A stretch of DNA of 64,000 nucleotides, taken from Hyalella azteca. Its lineage: Eukaryota; Arthropoda; Malacostraca; Amphipoda; Hyalellidae. A model generated the notes under the pieces. It was not told where the DNA came from. It saw only the letters and a program-made list of their open reading frames with translations, and did not search any database. Position 1 is the stretch's first letter; each line of letters begins with the position of its first letter. The stretch covers positions 344,259-408,258 of the forward strand of contig NW_025939632.1 in NCBI RefSeq assembly GCF_000764305.2, given 5' to 3'. Below are positions 42,101 through 52,499 of this stretch, piece by piece. Made by a program: the position numbers and the translations under genes.

Positions 42101-44022
42101 AGGTACGCATTATTTGCGGCAGTCTGGACAGCCTGCACAGCGCCCTCAGTACGCTATGCCAACTCATACGCGTTTACGCCCTCAACTCCCGAGCAGAAGA
42201 AACGCGACCTCAAACTGAAGACGCTTCTCAGTTGACGCGGAAAATTTCTGAACCCGCGCTGTCCTTGACCAAACCTCCAAGTTTCTCTCGCTCCCAGTCA
42301 GACGGGGGCGTTCTGACCACAGATGCCGCCCTTGGTGACAAAAACCTACGGGATTCCGGGGATCGGAGTCACGGGACCGTGGTCCACATCGAGAGTTTGG
42401 TGATCAGGGACTACCCCGACATTAAGCATCGCGCCTTCATGCTGGATGCTGCGCCCCTGGCTAGGGTTCCTAACCCCACGATGATGTACAACATCGTTGA
42501 CTCACTCGCGTCTCTCAAGATGAACCAACTACACCTCATGATGCGGATTCTACCGCTTATTAACTATGCCACCAACAGCGCCTTAACCAACCATCAATCC
42601 AGCAATACCCTGTCTGAAGACTCAAATAGAGCTGGTCTCACAAACGGACATTGCAATAATGCCACGAATGAAGGCATCAACAAAATTGCTAATTCGTATC
42701 ACTGTCCGTTGCCGTACAGTGCTAGTGAATTACTGGCGCTCTCCCGATACTGCCGTGACAGAGGCGTCGCTCTTATTCCTGCCTTCGACTTGGATCCTAC
42801 CTACATGATGGGACAAGATGCTCCGCATTCCGTGATTGAAATGGCCGCCGTGGTATCTTCTTCACTGCGATATTTCCCCGACGCAACTTTTGTGAGCATT
42901 GGTCCGAGTCTAACCTCGGTTTTTGCGTCGAGTTCTGTTACGGCGCCAACAGCCTTAAATCCCTGGAAAAATCTCGGTCTGAGTGAACGCTCGACCTTGA
43001 TTGTGTGTGCCAACGTCTTCCAGTCTCATGACTTGGATTATTTGTCACATCGCGTGCCGGCTACAGCTCTTCTTATGGAGTATGGCTTCCTTGCTGATCA
43101 CGACTTCAGTGCTGGACGTGAGAGCGCCTTTCTTGAGGGCCGCCTACACGCCCTCTGCTGCGGCACTGCAGCTTGGAGTTCTTTAGCGGGATTCCCGGAG
43201 GCTGGCCTTTCCAACGTCTACAAAGGATGCGTGAACAACGACCCCATATCGAGAAGCCTTTCTTCATGTTGTGCTGTAATTGCTCATTGGTCGACACCAG
43301 CGTCGTTAACGCCACTCGTCTTCATGTGGCCTTCACTCATCGTGGGTGCCGGGCTGTCGTGGAACAGCCAAACTCACTGGGATTATGTGAACTCATCTAT
43401 AGGCACCTTAATTGATGTCCATCTTGTTAACGTTATTGATGCCGGTTTCGGGAGCGCCTTAGTGGAACTTGGTCGATGCGAAACCTGGCTTACGCGGGAA
43501 ATGCGCAACCAGAAAAACTCCGACATGAGCAATTTACCCCCGGCGTCCACAGGGCCTGGCTCAACTCTGCACCAGCTCCTTGCTGACCCCGACGGCGTGT
43601 TACTTGAAAACCTTTCTACCGAAAAGTTCGCGAGTGTCTTGCGTCACATTAAGCGCAGTATACGCGCCATTGCCAACAACAGAGTCGTTTTCTCATCCTG
43701 GCCGTTGATGCCCGTAGCGGCTGCGGAACTGAACCTCTCTGCAGACTTAATGATGACCGCCTGCAGACTCGGCCGTGCTCTTGTTACCATCGGAAGTAAC
43801 CCACGGAGCAACCTCGGCATGGCGGTGGTCAACCCAGGTCTTGCCCACCTCCCTGCCACCATCAGGACAGACGTGGCCAACAGGCTGCTCTCCCTCCGCG
43901 AGTCCTACAGCATCCTGTGGCTCCACGGGTACCAGCCGCCCGGCCTGCAGGCTTCACTGCTCCTGTTGTCCTCGCTGCTCACCAGACTGCTGCCTCACAC
44001 CAACTATATTCAGGACCTGTAG
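33068..44022 (+). CDS. Ankyrin-repeat protein with GH20 hexosaminidase-like C-terminus (nine exons found, one junction unresolved)
   Basis: Exons: 33068-33182, 35558-35646, 35910-36064, 37134-37264, 37579-37717, 39046-39476, 40160-40344, 41295-41475 and 42103-44022. Phases agree at every junction except exon 5 to 6 (phase 2 meets phase 1), where an exon or bases are missing in repeat-rich sequence. The first half has ankyrin motifs (FLHLAAK, NTPLHWAA, GATPLHDAV). The second has a GH20 N-domain-like part (exons 7-9) and a barrel-like part (RAFMLDAAPLARV, then YCRDRGVALIPAFD, then CGTAAWSSLAGFPE). These recall hexosaminidase D, but the Asp-Glu catalytic pair is replaced at FVSIGPSLTSVF. About 1113 residues are visible. 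No signal peptide is evident, so it is probably intracellular. I do not recognise a named orthologue. Confidence 0.85.
34457..34616 (-). repeat. Interspersed repeat, right arm of an inverted pair
   Basis: GCAGCGTCGCCAATATATGG to CATGCACGTTTTACCCC, the reverse complement of the 31.7-kb copy. A short related piece (GAAGCGTCGCCAAAGATCTT) sits near 34926. Confidence 0.75.
35558..35646 (+). CDS. Ankyrin/GH20-like gene, exon 2
   Basis: Acceptor TTATTTAG; the frame DGGGKEERKQLINSHCAGNG, then GSFLHLAAK (ankyrin TPLHxAA-type turn). Ends AAG at donor GTTTGA, phase 0, a weak donor. Confidence 0.85.
35910..36064 (+). CDS. Ankyrin/GH20-like gene, exon 3
   Basis: Acceptor TTGTTGCAG; the frame LGHGDIVRALLAGGGDPGIV, then DNNGDTPLQLAKTP is a full ankyrin repeat. 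The proposed donor is GTAATA inside GAGTAATAA; if it is not used the frame stops two codons later, giving a short ankyrin-only form. Phase 2 into exon 4 makes an Asp codon. Confidence 0.8.
36069..37133. other. Intron 3 of the ankyrin/GH20-like gene
   Basis: A+T-rich, no exon or repeat family recognised. The segment GATGCTTTGAAGATGC and ATTAGTCTATTCATATATTA recur near 38.7 kb. Confidence 0.6.
37134..37264 (+). CDS. Ankyrin/GH20-like gene, exon 4
   Basis: Acceptor TTGTACAG; LGRVCQLLAGGLSVNSYDNA, then SRNTPLHWAASFADTDTI, an ankyrin repeat with a canonical TPLHWAA. Donor GTTATT, phase 1. Confidence 0.87.
37579..37717 (+). CDS. Ankyrin/GH20-like gene, exon 5
   Basis: Acceptor TTTCATCAG; RGANVDSINSDGATPLHDAV, then VVKALLQHGANPTLSRCSAG, an ankyrin repeat. 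Donor GTGAGT, phase 2. The last 35 exon bases plus GTGAGT are tandemly duplicated immediately downstream. Confidence 0.88.
37718..37778 (+). repeat. 41-bp duplicate of ankyrin-gene exon 5 end plus donor
   Basis: GTGAGTGGTGCTAACCCGAC to TAGTGCTGG, then GTGAGT again. 35 exon bases plus GTGAGT. The array breaks off abruptly at GCTAACCCGAACG. Confidence 0.92.
37779..39045. other. Intron 5 of the ankyrin/GH20-like gene, array and possible missing exon
   Basis: About eight 37-45-bp units at 37780-38200 (CTTTATAATAAATGACACTT, then TCGTGTTTGG). Around 38640-38900 a segment resembles 36.26-36.4 kb, and 38820-38858 copies the exon 6 start. The phase break between exons 5 and 6 must be resolved here. 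Confidence 0.6.
39046..39476 (+). CDS. Ankyrin/GH20-like gene, exon 6 (Ser-rich linker)
   Basis: Acceptor ACACGTGCAG; the frame gives ALDMRPLAGSLESLNSIGIS, then a Ser/Leu/Gln-rich linker with EQLTEDKHLL-type repeats. It ends LEQ at donor GTGATT, phase 0. Its start needs a phase-1 partner, which exon 5 does not provide. A degraded copy of the acceptor and exon start lies at 38820-38858. Confidence 0.7.
39733..39790. other. 58-bp near-perfect hairpin in intron 6 of the ankyrin/GH20-like gene
   Basis: Arms of 27 bp beginning GTGCCGAAATCGCG, with two mismatches and a four-base loop CATA. Confidence 0.9.
39890..40165 (+). repeat. Copies of the acceptor of ankyrin-gene exon 7
   Basis: Four units of about 84 bp containing GGCAGGTATACGCCGGTCTG (or GGCAGGTAGACGCCGG). 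The last is the true acceptor and exon start. Each also carries TTTATATAAATATAATTAAT-type A+T-rich sequence. Confidence 0.9.
40160..40344 (+). CDS. Ankyrin/GH20-like gene, exon 7
   Basis: Acceptor GTTGGCAG, phase 0. GC-rich frame VYAGLATRSRSAASPPS, then LHLLWPPPRHLTQLGG, then LTILLIPSNGVTLH. The WPxP...G pattern resembles the N-terminal alpha/beta domain of GH20 enzymes. Donor GTAATT, phase 2. Copies of the acceptor lie upstream and copies of the donor downstream. Confidence 0.85.
40345..41245 (+). repeat. 43-bp array built from the ankyrin-gene exon 7 donor
   Basis: About nineteen units of GGTAACGCACCCTTCGTCAC, CCTGTGACGTG, TTCACCCATGCA. Exon 7 ends GTCACCCTCCACAG before GTAATTACCCTCGTCA; many units keep CAGGTAACG, others TCTGGTAACG. 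Confidence 0.85.
41295..41475 (+). CDS. Ankyrin/GH20-like gene, exon 8
   Basis: Acceptor CCCGGCAG; base C completes Ser. Frame MCDVVMAHKAPLEGCGVMMM, then PGPLHYSLTVTQQG, the YxLxV strand typical of the GH20 N-domain. Donor GTAAGT, phase 0. Confidence 0.87.
41654..41797 (+). repeat. Interspersed ~145-bp repeat (CGCATTTT family), copy 1
   Basis: AGCGAATTTTCTCATTTATGG, then TGTCCGTCCGTCTGTCCGTG, then GTCGACTAGAAAATGCGCTC and a GAGTTATATTTT end. It lies in intron 8 of the ankyrin/GH20-like gene. Confidence 0.7.
42103..44022 (+). CDS. Ankyrin/GH20-like gene, exon 9 (GH20-like barrel, stop)
   Basis: Acceptor TTGTCTTCAG, phase 0; 639 codons then TAG. It opens with VRIICGSLDSLHSALSTLCQ LI, the end of a GH20 N-domain. 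A variable linker follows, then barrel-like segments: RAFMLDAAPLARV, MNQLHLMM, ELLALSRYCRDRGVALIPAF, CGTAAWSSLAGFPEAGLSN. Where active GH20 enzymes have H-x-G-G/C-D-E, this protein reads VSIGPSLTS, so both catalytic acids are absent. It is probably a pseudoenzyme. There is no insertion or frameshift in the exon. Confidence 0.88.
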   Translation, partial: VRIICGSLDSLHSALSTLCQLIRVYALNSRAEETRPQTEDASQLTRKISEPALSLTKPPSFSRSQSDGGVLTTDAALGDKNLRDSGDRSHGTVVHIESLVIRDYPDIKHRAFMLDAAPLARVPNPTMMYNIVDSLASLKMNQLHLMMRILPLINYATNSALTNHQSSNTLSEDSNRAGLTNGHCNNATNEGINKIANSYHCPLPYSASELLALSRYCRDRGVALIPAFDLDPTYMMGQDAPHSVIEMAAVVSSSLRYFPDATFVSIGPSLTSVFASSSVTAPTALNPWKNLGLSERSTLIVCANVFQSHDLDYLSHRVPATALLMEYGFLADHDFSAGRESAFLEGRLHALCCGTAAWSSLAGFPEAGLSNVYKGCVNNDPISRSLSSCCAVIAHWSTPASLTPLVFMWPSLIVGAGLSWNSQTHWDYVNSSIGTLIDVHLVNVIDAGFGSALVELGRCETWLTREMRNQKNSDMSNLPPASTGPGSTLHQLLADPDGVLLENLSTEKFASVLRHIKRSIRAIANNRVVFSSWPLMPVAAAELNLSADLMMTACRLGRALVTIGSNPRSNLGMAVVNPGLAHLPATIRTDVANRLLSLRESYSILWLHGYQPPGLQASLLLLSSLLTRLLPHTNYIQDL

Positions 44023-46690
44023 CTGTGGACCCACACTGCCAACACCAACTATTAAGTGGAGAATCTGCAGCTCGAATTATTTATATTAATGATAATATGT
44101 CAACCAAATTTACAGTATCTTATGACAGTTTTTTTTAAAGACCATTGTAACCAAATTTACAGTGTCTTATGAAAGTTTTTTGCAAAGACCATTGTAACCA
44201 AATTTACAATGTCTTATGAAAGTTCTCCTGCCGAACAAGTAAAACAACACAATATATCGCGAGAAGATAAAAAACTAACTTGTTGACAAGAAATAAATCT
44301 TTATGAAAGGAAGTTTCATGTCCATTGTATAGGCATTGTCCTAAATGTCTGTGATCATTAAGTAAGGTTAGTGATAGCTTGCTTAGCCTCACGCCTTAGT
44401 TTCCGCCGCTTCAATTGAGCGTCAGTCTCTGGTTGGGAGCTTGAAATGTTTTGGTATAATTCAATTTTGGTGCATAATACTGGTTATTGACGGTATTGTG
44501 GTGCATAATACTGGTTATCGACGGTATTGTGGTGCATAATGCTGGTTATTGACGGTATTGTGGTGCATAATACTGGTTATTGACGGTATTGTGGTGCATA
44601 ATACTGGTTATTGACGGTATTGTGGTACATAATACCGGTTATTGACAGTATTGTGGTACATAATACCGGTTATTGACAGTATTGTGGTACATAATACTGG
44701 TTATCGACGGTATTGTTTTGCAAAATACGGGTCATTGACGGTACCTATTATTGTGCATAATACTGGTTATTGACGGTATTTTTAATGATGTTGCGAAACC
44801 TGCGCGTCTCTGACTAATTGTAGTTACGCATTTTTTGAGAGCTAACAGCAAATGACAGCCGTTATATTTGGATGACAATCATTGGCCTAACCGTGTGATT
44901 GGCAGATCCCTTATATTGGCTCCTGCCATCGTCTGATTCTACTCACGATTTTTAGGTATGGTTATTTTTTTATTATTTCCTACCGCCATGTTGCGTCTTT
45001 GTCTCGCGTTTGCCTTCTGTGTTCCTAGTGTGTTTGTTAAATCCAGCACAGCCTTTATTCGTATTTGCCGTATATCTCACCTATCATTTCGTATTCATTT
45101 ATTTATCGTTTATATCTTCACTAATTCTTCGTGTTATTATGCGAATTTTATAAGATTTTTTATTGAAACCTCGTACGTTCCTGCCTCACAGCCTGCACCT
45201 CTGCTGGTCGTTTGGTTTACGAGCGTGACTTACTTTAATATATATTCCTTGTGTAAGACAATTGTCTTTTGTATTTAAAATTTCATGTTGCGTTTCGATA
45301 TTTTATTTAGTGTTTTATAGCCAATGAGGTCTTACTTAAAACCAATACCTTGCAGCTCGTCTAGTTTACTATAGCATTCCATGGTTGCACTTGCTAATTT
45401 CTTAGGCGCTACTTCTGCTGTAACTTTTAAACCTGATGTCTTTACACTGAGCCCTGCTTGTGGCATGCGGCTAATAAAGATCGCTGCAAAATTTATTTTG
45501 TGTCCCATGTTTTTGTCAACAGTACTAATTCAGTACTAATATTAACCATCTACTTTTCGCTCTCAACCTTCCAATCGCCTAGTAGATACGCCTGTGAACG
45601 ATTGCGCTTCTAATATTCTATTGGCAAATGTTATAAGCGAATTCTTCAAAAATATTGGTCGTTCATTGCTCCGATTGTTCTTCATAAGTCCTCCTGCATT
45701 GATATCCGATCCTACAAAGCCGCGGCAGTTTCCGAGTTGTCATCCCTCGTTACTCGACAATTTATGTTATTATAATCTAGTATTACATGTAAGCGTTGTT
45801 CATTGTTCAAGTTTGTAATTATACGTTGCCTTATAGGCAGCTCTTACAAAAGACATGCGTCCAGCGCATGCTTTTTAAGGGCTTGGAACGCGTGCCTTTG
45901 CTTAGGATCCCAAATTCTACGTATTTTTTGGCTCTTACTTATGAAATGTTTCCTATTAGTAGCCAACACAGTATTAACGCCTTTTCCTGACGATGGCAAT
46001 ATCCCAACGTGTTTTTAAGTTCATATTTTTCTTGTTCTCATCCATCTCATTTATCCTTTGTTGATGTTGAATTGACTGTCGAGCATCAAGTTATTTTTAT
46101 AGAAGTGAATGTATTTTATCGGTAATCTGTTCTGCTAGTGTGAAGATTCTTAGCAATAATATCAGTATTTTGTAATGTCTAATTGTGTAAGACGATATAT
46201 TCACTTTTTGGTAATAAAGGAACTAGGCTCAATTTTTATTATTTTTAGAGTGATTTTTATTATGCACAAGGTTATTATGTTATAATATTAATTAAATAAG
46301 GATTAATTATTGGGGCCAGACGGTGAACGTGCCCAGCGACGTCTCAGCCATATTGGACCGAGTAATACCACTTACGATTTTAATTTGTTTGAAAAAAATG
46401 TTTTTCTTGTTATATTCATTTCCTAATTATTTTTAATTTAAAATAGACTCTCTTACAAAAAATTATTTTTGGGTATTCAGGTTCTTTAGACATCTTTGCA
46501 ACTCGCAAATCATTTCAGTATTTATTGTATTTCGTTTTGTTTTTTGATAATAAACTTCCATGAACTCTTGACTTTTGTAAACCTGCTGACTGGAAACGAA
46601 TTGACTTGATTATTATCGACTTTGTTGTTATTTTAACTTTTAATGAATAGGTATTTAACTTTGGTGCTGTCAACTGACGTCAGCCACTGC
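44023..46690. other. 3' UTR and intergenic after the ankyrin/GH20-like gene
   Basis: Three 47-bp units at 44090-44225 (TGTAACCAAATTTACAGTGT) and eleven 31-bp units at 44440-44785 (GTGGTGCATAATACTGGTTA). A candidate poly(A) signal AATAAA is at about 45473 and another at about 46210. ORFs look non-coding. Confidence 0.55.
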
Positions 46691-47250
46691 GTCAGCGCCG
46701 CCAGCCTTACGCAGGCGACGCAGCCTTACGCAGGCGACGCAGCCTTACGCAGACGACGCTGCCTCGTGCAGGCGACACAGCCTCGTGCAGACGACGCTGC
46801 CTCTGTCTCTTATACACATCTAGATGTGTATAAGAGACAGCAACAACAACAACAACAACGATAATAACAACTATTGACGTCCAACAACAACAAAAACGAT
46901 AATAACAACTATTGACGTTCACCAACAACAACGATAATAACAACTATTGACATCCACCTACAACAACGATAATAACAACTATTGACGTCCACAAACAACA
47001 GCAATAAAAACAAATATCGACATCCACCTATAACAACAATGATAACAACTATTGACGTCCACCAACAACAACGATAATAACAACTATTGACGTCTACCAG
47101 CAACAACGATAATAACAACTATTGACGCCACCTACAACAACGATAATAACAATTATTACCTACACAACCATTGACAACTATCACCTACAACAACGATAAT
47201 AACAACCATTGACATCCACCACCAACAACAACAATAACAAATATCGACAT
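46691..47250. repeat. Chimeric minisatellite segment around an adapter
   Basis: 19-bp units (CCTTACGCAGGCGACGCAG) to 46800, the adapter, then about 33-bp units (CAACAACGATAATAACAACT, ATTGACGTCCAC) to 47250. The same repeats occur separately at 59.69-59.83 and 63.27-63.37 kb. Confidence 0.85.
46803..46840. other. Nextera mate-pair junction adapter (library artefact)
   Basis: Complete 38-bp junction of two Tn5 mosaic ends. It joins a GCAGGCGACGCAGCC repeat (cf. 59.7 kb) to a CAACGATAATAACAACTATT repeat (cf. 63.3 kb). Confidence 0.98.
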
Positions 47251-47449
47251 CCAGCAACACGTTGCAGTGTTCTGCACTACTTACATATACGTATCTCGGA
47301 AAGTAAGGAGAAATAAATGTGAATGAAAATGCGAATGATGAAGGGAAAAATGTACCCCGCAGCAACGACAATAAAATCGTTGAGTGCTAATTACTGAAAC
47401 AATAACAATACGGAGGCACCGATAGTTTACATAGGGCGGCTTCCTCCTG

Positions 47450-47620
47450 ATGGAGACGCCTCACGACGAGGCTGGCGTCCCTGAGGCGCGTGAGGCGTGG
47501 ACGTCGCCCATGGCCGCCTCAGACGCCCTAAAGACGGCAGTCCATTTCATCGTCAGTAAAGTGACGTGCCAGCAACACGTCCCCGGCAGTCCCCTCAGCA
47601 GACGACTCCTCTCTAAAGGT
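47450..47620 (+). CDS. Candidate coding exon of unknown gene
   Basis: GC-rich island in A+T-rich surroundings. From ATG the frame reads METPHDEAGVPEAREAWTSP, then ALKTAVHFIVSKVTCQQHV, then SPLSRRLLSK. It ends one base into a codon at AAAG followed by GTAATG. It could equally start after TTTACATAG, five codons earlier, as an internal exon. No family is recognised and partner exons were not found. The ankyrin/GH20-like gene stops 3.4 kb to the left on the same strand. Confidence 0.4.
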
Positions 47621-50600
47621 AATGTTCTATTACTAGAGACTTTAATTGTAATTACTTATTACAGGGAAATCCTCGATCTTTTAGGAATGATCAAAAGGTA
47701 AGCGCTAAGCAGGATAGAAATAAGTTATCATCAATAAAGGCATTTTAATAAGAATTTATTCAAAGCTTCGTATTCGGGGCACTTTCTTCATATTCAAGGC
47801 AGTTTGAAATGCATTTAGAAAGCTGCGTCCAAATATAACTTAATTTGGGCAGAAAGGCAAATGTTGAAAATTACTGGAGATACTGGTAAAAACAAACACA
47901 TTATCACAATAGATTCAATAAGCAAGTAAAAATTCAGACATTTCAGTAGTTCAGTATTAACGTTAATTAAAAAAAGGCTCACCTTAACCAATTAAGATTA
48001 AGTGCACATATTACGTAGTGCTTTTAGATGTAGAAATTAATTGTTATAATGATTATCGTTTTATTTAACGCGCGGCAGATTCGAATATAAACAGAGGTCA
48101 CCTTAGTTTTGAGTATTGATAATGACCACTTTGGACAGTCAAGTTAATAATTTCAAGGTCTAAGGTTTAGAGGTTAACAGTTAAAGTTTAAAGGTTTAAG
48201 TCAAAGGCAATTTGACGAGCCGGCCAAAGTGTTCAAAAAAGAAGTGAAAAACGCATGCACCCCAAAACTGAAAAGTATAACTAAGCAAGCGTTGTGCACA
48301 ACAAATTAAGCACCTCGTATTTAATGATTTAAGGAAACTAAGGTAACATATTATGTAGAGGAACTGGACACGACCGCGCTGGTAGAGTTTTCTCAATAAT
48401 TAAGCCTCTTCGAGAGCAGCGGCACAGTCTTCTTCTTCTATCTGCTTTCTGAGGACTTGGTTCTTTACCACTCGCCTCACGTCTGGACAGGCAGCAAGGG
48501 TTTGGCCGCACAAACCTGAGGGCAAAGGCCTCGGTAAGTTCGCAAATCTGAGATGTTGTTCTGTTAGTTCATTCAACTACTAGGTCCCGGAATTAGTGCT
48601 ACATGCATGTTAGTAGCCCTTACCTAACTGGAGGGTCTACCCAGACAGAGGGCCAGGGCCAGATGGTCCAGCCTGGGATGGCGCAGCCTGGAGCATCATC
48701 TTTATTGGGTACAGGGGAAATAAGTATTTTGTTCAAGACCTGCTGATGCTAATCTTCTACAGCGGCACAGTCATATATGGTCTGAGCACGTTCTGCTTCT
48801 TCGTAGTAACCTTTCCAGAAGCCCGGATCGGAAATTTTCCGAACATTATTTTATTTGCTTTATTATGCATCCTGCATTGAGATGATGGTGAGAACTTGGC
48901 ATGTAAGGTAATTCAAGCACCATCGACGAATGGTGATTGAATTTTCATTTATATTTCAGAGTATTGCAATTACAGACAGTTCAGAGAATTGCAATCTCAT
49001 GGGCTCCTACCACCCAGAAATTCACCATTCAACCTGTCGAGAGGATCACCATTTTCCCAATCCGATGCATAACCGCGAGTAACATTATTTCCATCACCAT
49101 CTCCCCATGAGCATCACCATTTTTCCCATCCGCAGCATCACCGAGAGTAACGTTATTCCCATCACCATCTCCAGAGAGCATCACCATTTTCCCTCATCCA
49201 CAGCATCACCGAGAGTGACATTATCCTTTTCCCAGACCATCACCATACCATAGCCCCCCTCCCCACCCCCTCCATACATCACTTCCAATTCCAGTGGCCG
49301 AGCTCAGCTTTGAAGTTCGTCGTAACTCGAATCATTTAATCAACAACCACAAAATTCCGTAACAAATTATCGGGACCACTTGGATTAAAGGAGAACCAAT
49401 AAACTCGACTTGAATGTCAGGATCGAACTGCGGTTTACCTCCGACTGCTGGTTTAATTCTACCCAAACACGCAATGCTTACTTTAACCAACATTTTTTGC
49501 AATCATTAATACCTAAAAAACAATTTCCATAATTTTTACCATTAATGATACCCACATCTGTGCTGGGCTGTGGCGGCGTGTTTAGCTTTTTGGAAATTTC
49601 TCATACAGAAAATTTTTTGGTTTGAAAATGTTGAATCAAAGTCAAGCCTACCGGAAATCCGTTTAGTGGTTTGAAAATTGCCCGTACAGGAAATATTTTG
49701 GCTGGAAAATGTTGAATTAAATTCTAGTCTACCGAAAATCCCTCTGGAACAAGGACCAACCGTAGTGGTGGTGGAGTATTGGTGTGGTGGAGTACTGGTG
49801 CGGTGGAGTATTGGTGTGGCGGAGTATTGGTGTGCTGGAGTATTGGTGTGTTGGAGTATTGGTGTGGTGGAGTATTGGTGTGGTGGAGTATTGGTGTGGT
49901 TGAGTATTGGTGTGGTGGAGTATTGGTGTGGTGGAGTACTGGTGTGGTGGAGTATAGGAGTTTTCTAGGATCAATTCTCCAATCAATCGATCCGTGTGTA
50001 GATCTATTTCAAGCTCCGAGTCTCTGTACATAGACTCTGAAGACAGACGGGCTGTACCTTCAGACAGTTTTACCTTTAGACAGACGGGCTGTACCTTTAG
50101 ATAGTTTTACCTTTAGACAGACGGGCTGTACCTTTAGATAGTTTTACCTTCAGACAGACGGGCTGTACCTTTAGACAGTTTTACCTTTAGACAGACGGGC
50201 TGTACCTTTAGACAGCTTTACCTTTAGACAGACGAGCTGTACCTTTAGACAGTTTTGGCAAACTCTGCGTATTTACTGACTTAACGAATAGATTGGCTGT
50301 GAGTCTAAACTGACTCTACGTATAAATAGACTCTGTAGATAGTCTAATTAAGATATGTCCGTCTTTTTGGCTATTTTCTTACTGTTAACTTTTTGGCTAT
50401 TTTCTTTACTGTTAAATTCCTGGTAAATTTGCGACTTAAGCAGCCAAGTGATCTTAATAATTAAGAGACCAGAGTTGTGGGAAGCTCCAGTCGCTCTTTT
50501 ACTCTTTTCACATTCCTTATTTCTTCAGTCAGGTAAAATTGTAGCTTCTTGGGCATCTATATAAATGCGTCGATTGAGCCAATGTTCAATGAAAGTTTGA

Positions 50601-50907
50601 GTCGCGCTGATCATTGTAGTGACGAGTATTAATTAAATAATGATGTTTTATTGGTCTATAGTTTTACGAGCAAAAACATTAACTGGCATCTCATGAAGTG
50701 TTGCGAACGACTAGATTTGTTCACAACAAACTGTGGTTAAAATAGCTTAAATATTGAATATTTATTCGTGAGCCTAGAAGTGAATGTCATCGGAACGAAC
50801 AAAAAAAAGAAGAAAAATTGATTTTATATGTCCGGTAACTGCAAAACCTTACCTTATTTGACCTTCATTCCTGCGGCCATAACATCAAAAATATTTGCTA
50901 AATTGTA

Positions 50908-51025
50908 ATTCCGTCAGCCAATCGCTGACGGCATTTGAGACAGAACCCTCGATCATTCGCAATCGAATGATTGCAAAGAATAAAACTCTACGTTTACTTA
51001 GCGAGTTTAGACTGCATGACCCCAT
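50908..51025 (-). mobile_element. Diverged MITE-like copy
   Basis: Reverse-orientation remnant sharing CAGCCAATC-CTGACGG, CTACGTTTACTTAGCGAG and the order of blocks with the 14-20 kb copies. The ends are eroded. Confidence 0.45.
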
Positions 51026-51177
51026 AGCAGCTATTTCCTAGTGAGAAACATGGTTGCGAGATGGCCTGAAAAACGGCCAAGTCCGCGGTCAAAAAAGGCC
51101 GAAAAGGCCTGTAACTCAACATATACTAGTTTATTTGTAAGTTAAGGAATAAAAAATTAATTTTCATTTATATTTTT

Positions 51178-51336
51178 AGCGCATTTGCACATTTATGGAA
51201 AAAATGCACTATTGTGCTCGCCATGTCCGTCTGTCTGTCTGTCTGTCCGTCTGTCCGTCCGTCCGTGACCTCAAGTTTTCGTCGACGAGAAAATGCGCTC
51301 TGTGTCACTCACTGCAGTGAGTACTGAGTTATATTT
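51178..51336 (+). repeat. CGCATTTT family, copy 2
   Basis: Same block order as the 41.65-kb copy, with an expanded (GTCTGTCC)n core and the CACTGCAGTGAG palindrome near the end. Confidence 0.75.
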
Positions 51337-52499
51337 TTTTTAAATTGACTAAGCAAGTACCGCCATCATAACTTTAAGCCGGCCAACGTAATTGAAAAAC
51401 CTAAATCGTGGTATTCGTGAGGAAAATAAGACCTTCTGGCAACCCTGGTAAGAACATCGAGCAAAGACCGAGAAGTTGCCTTCGTCCAAAATCAAATGCA
51501 GCAATCCCTCAGAGATCGTTAGGTTGGGCGCTGGAGTTGGAAAACTTTTTCGCCTGCCGAATCCTTGATAGGACACTAAGAAAAATTAATGGGTGAACAA
51601 GTGGCACAAATGGTGATACACTTTCTCCATGTTGCACTGATACTCCCTTATGCCAGGTGCGAACTGGGTCACGGTGACTCACAAAAGGCAAAAAAAGCAT
51701 AGCTATTTAAACTGAGGCTCATTGATTACTCCGATTGGATATTTGTATTTTTACAAATTATTTGTATATATGTATTTTACCCCCTCTTTGTAAAAATTTA
51801 CAAATCGGCTAAGAAACCTAAATATTATAGACATTCCTAGTAAAAATTTACGGACGCTGCAGCTTCTGATTTCGATTACCAGAAGCTGGGGCGACTCTAA
51901 ATTTTATTAGGGTTATTGATGATCAACAATGCAGAGGTAAAATGTCCCTTAAACAAGAACCAAAGGTAAATTAGGTCGTAGCTTATCCAATGTTGGATGA
52001 TCCATATTAAGAGAACGAGGTTATTTTCCACCGATAGAAGGTGACATCGAAAGGAAAAATGGTTTACTTACTATAAAGAATTTCTACTGTGATAAATGTT
52101 ATACCAGAAAATAATTTTAACAGCCATGGAGACAAGCGAATTTTTTTTCGAAGCAGAATGCTGATTAATACAGATCTCAACTATTTATCGACCAACTTGA
52201 TACTAATATTGATAATGTTATTGATATTTGATTCAAAAATTGTTAAGCATAAATCTTAAATACACGGTTTTCCAATTTTATTCTGTCCCTCTGTTCATTA
52301 AAATCACACCCGCAAGACTAAACCATATTCAGCAATACATGAAGTTAGGGATACAAGCATGGGATGTATTTACTCAATTTATTTAGATATTCAATATATA
52401 AATGTCAAAGTTACAGTCAAAAATTATCTCTGACTCTTTCATCATCCATAAGTTTGGAAAATATATTGAGTCTTATGACCCTAAAAAGACTTACATAGC

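Larger units (their letters stand above)
47621..52499. other. Intergenic or intronic, minisatellite-rich
   Basis: Arrays: CATCACCATTTTCCCATCCG at 49000-49220; 18-bp GTGGTGGAGTATTGGTGT at 49760-49960; 37-bp ACCTTTAGACAGACGGGCTG at 50040-50255. Includes a diverged MITE and a CGCATTTT copy. No gene recognised. Confidence 0.5.

Noticed and set aside
46643..46943. ORFs containing SYTHLDVYKRQ on both strands near 46.8 kb (and similar at 19.6-20.0 kb)
   Set aside because: These peptides are translations of the Nextera junction adapter, not protein-coding sequence.
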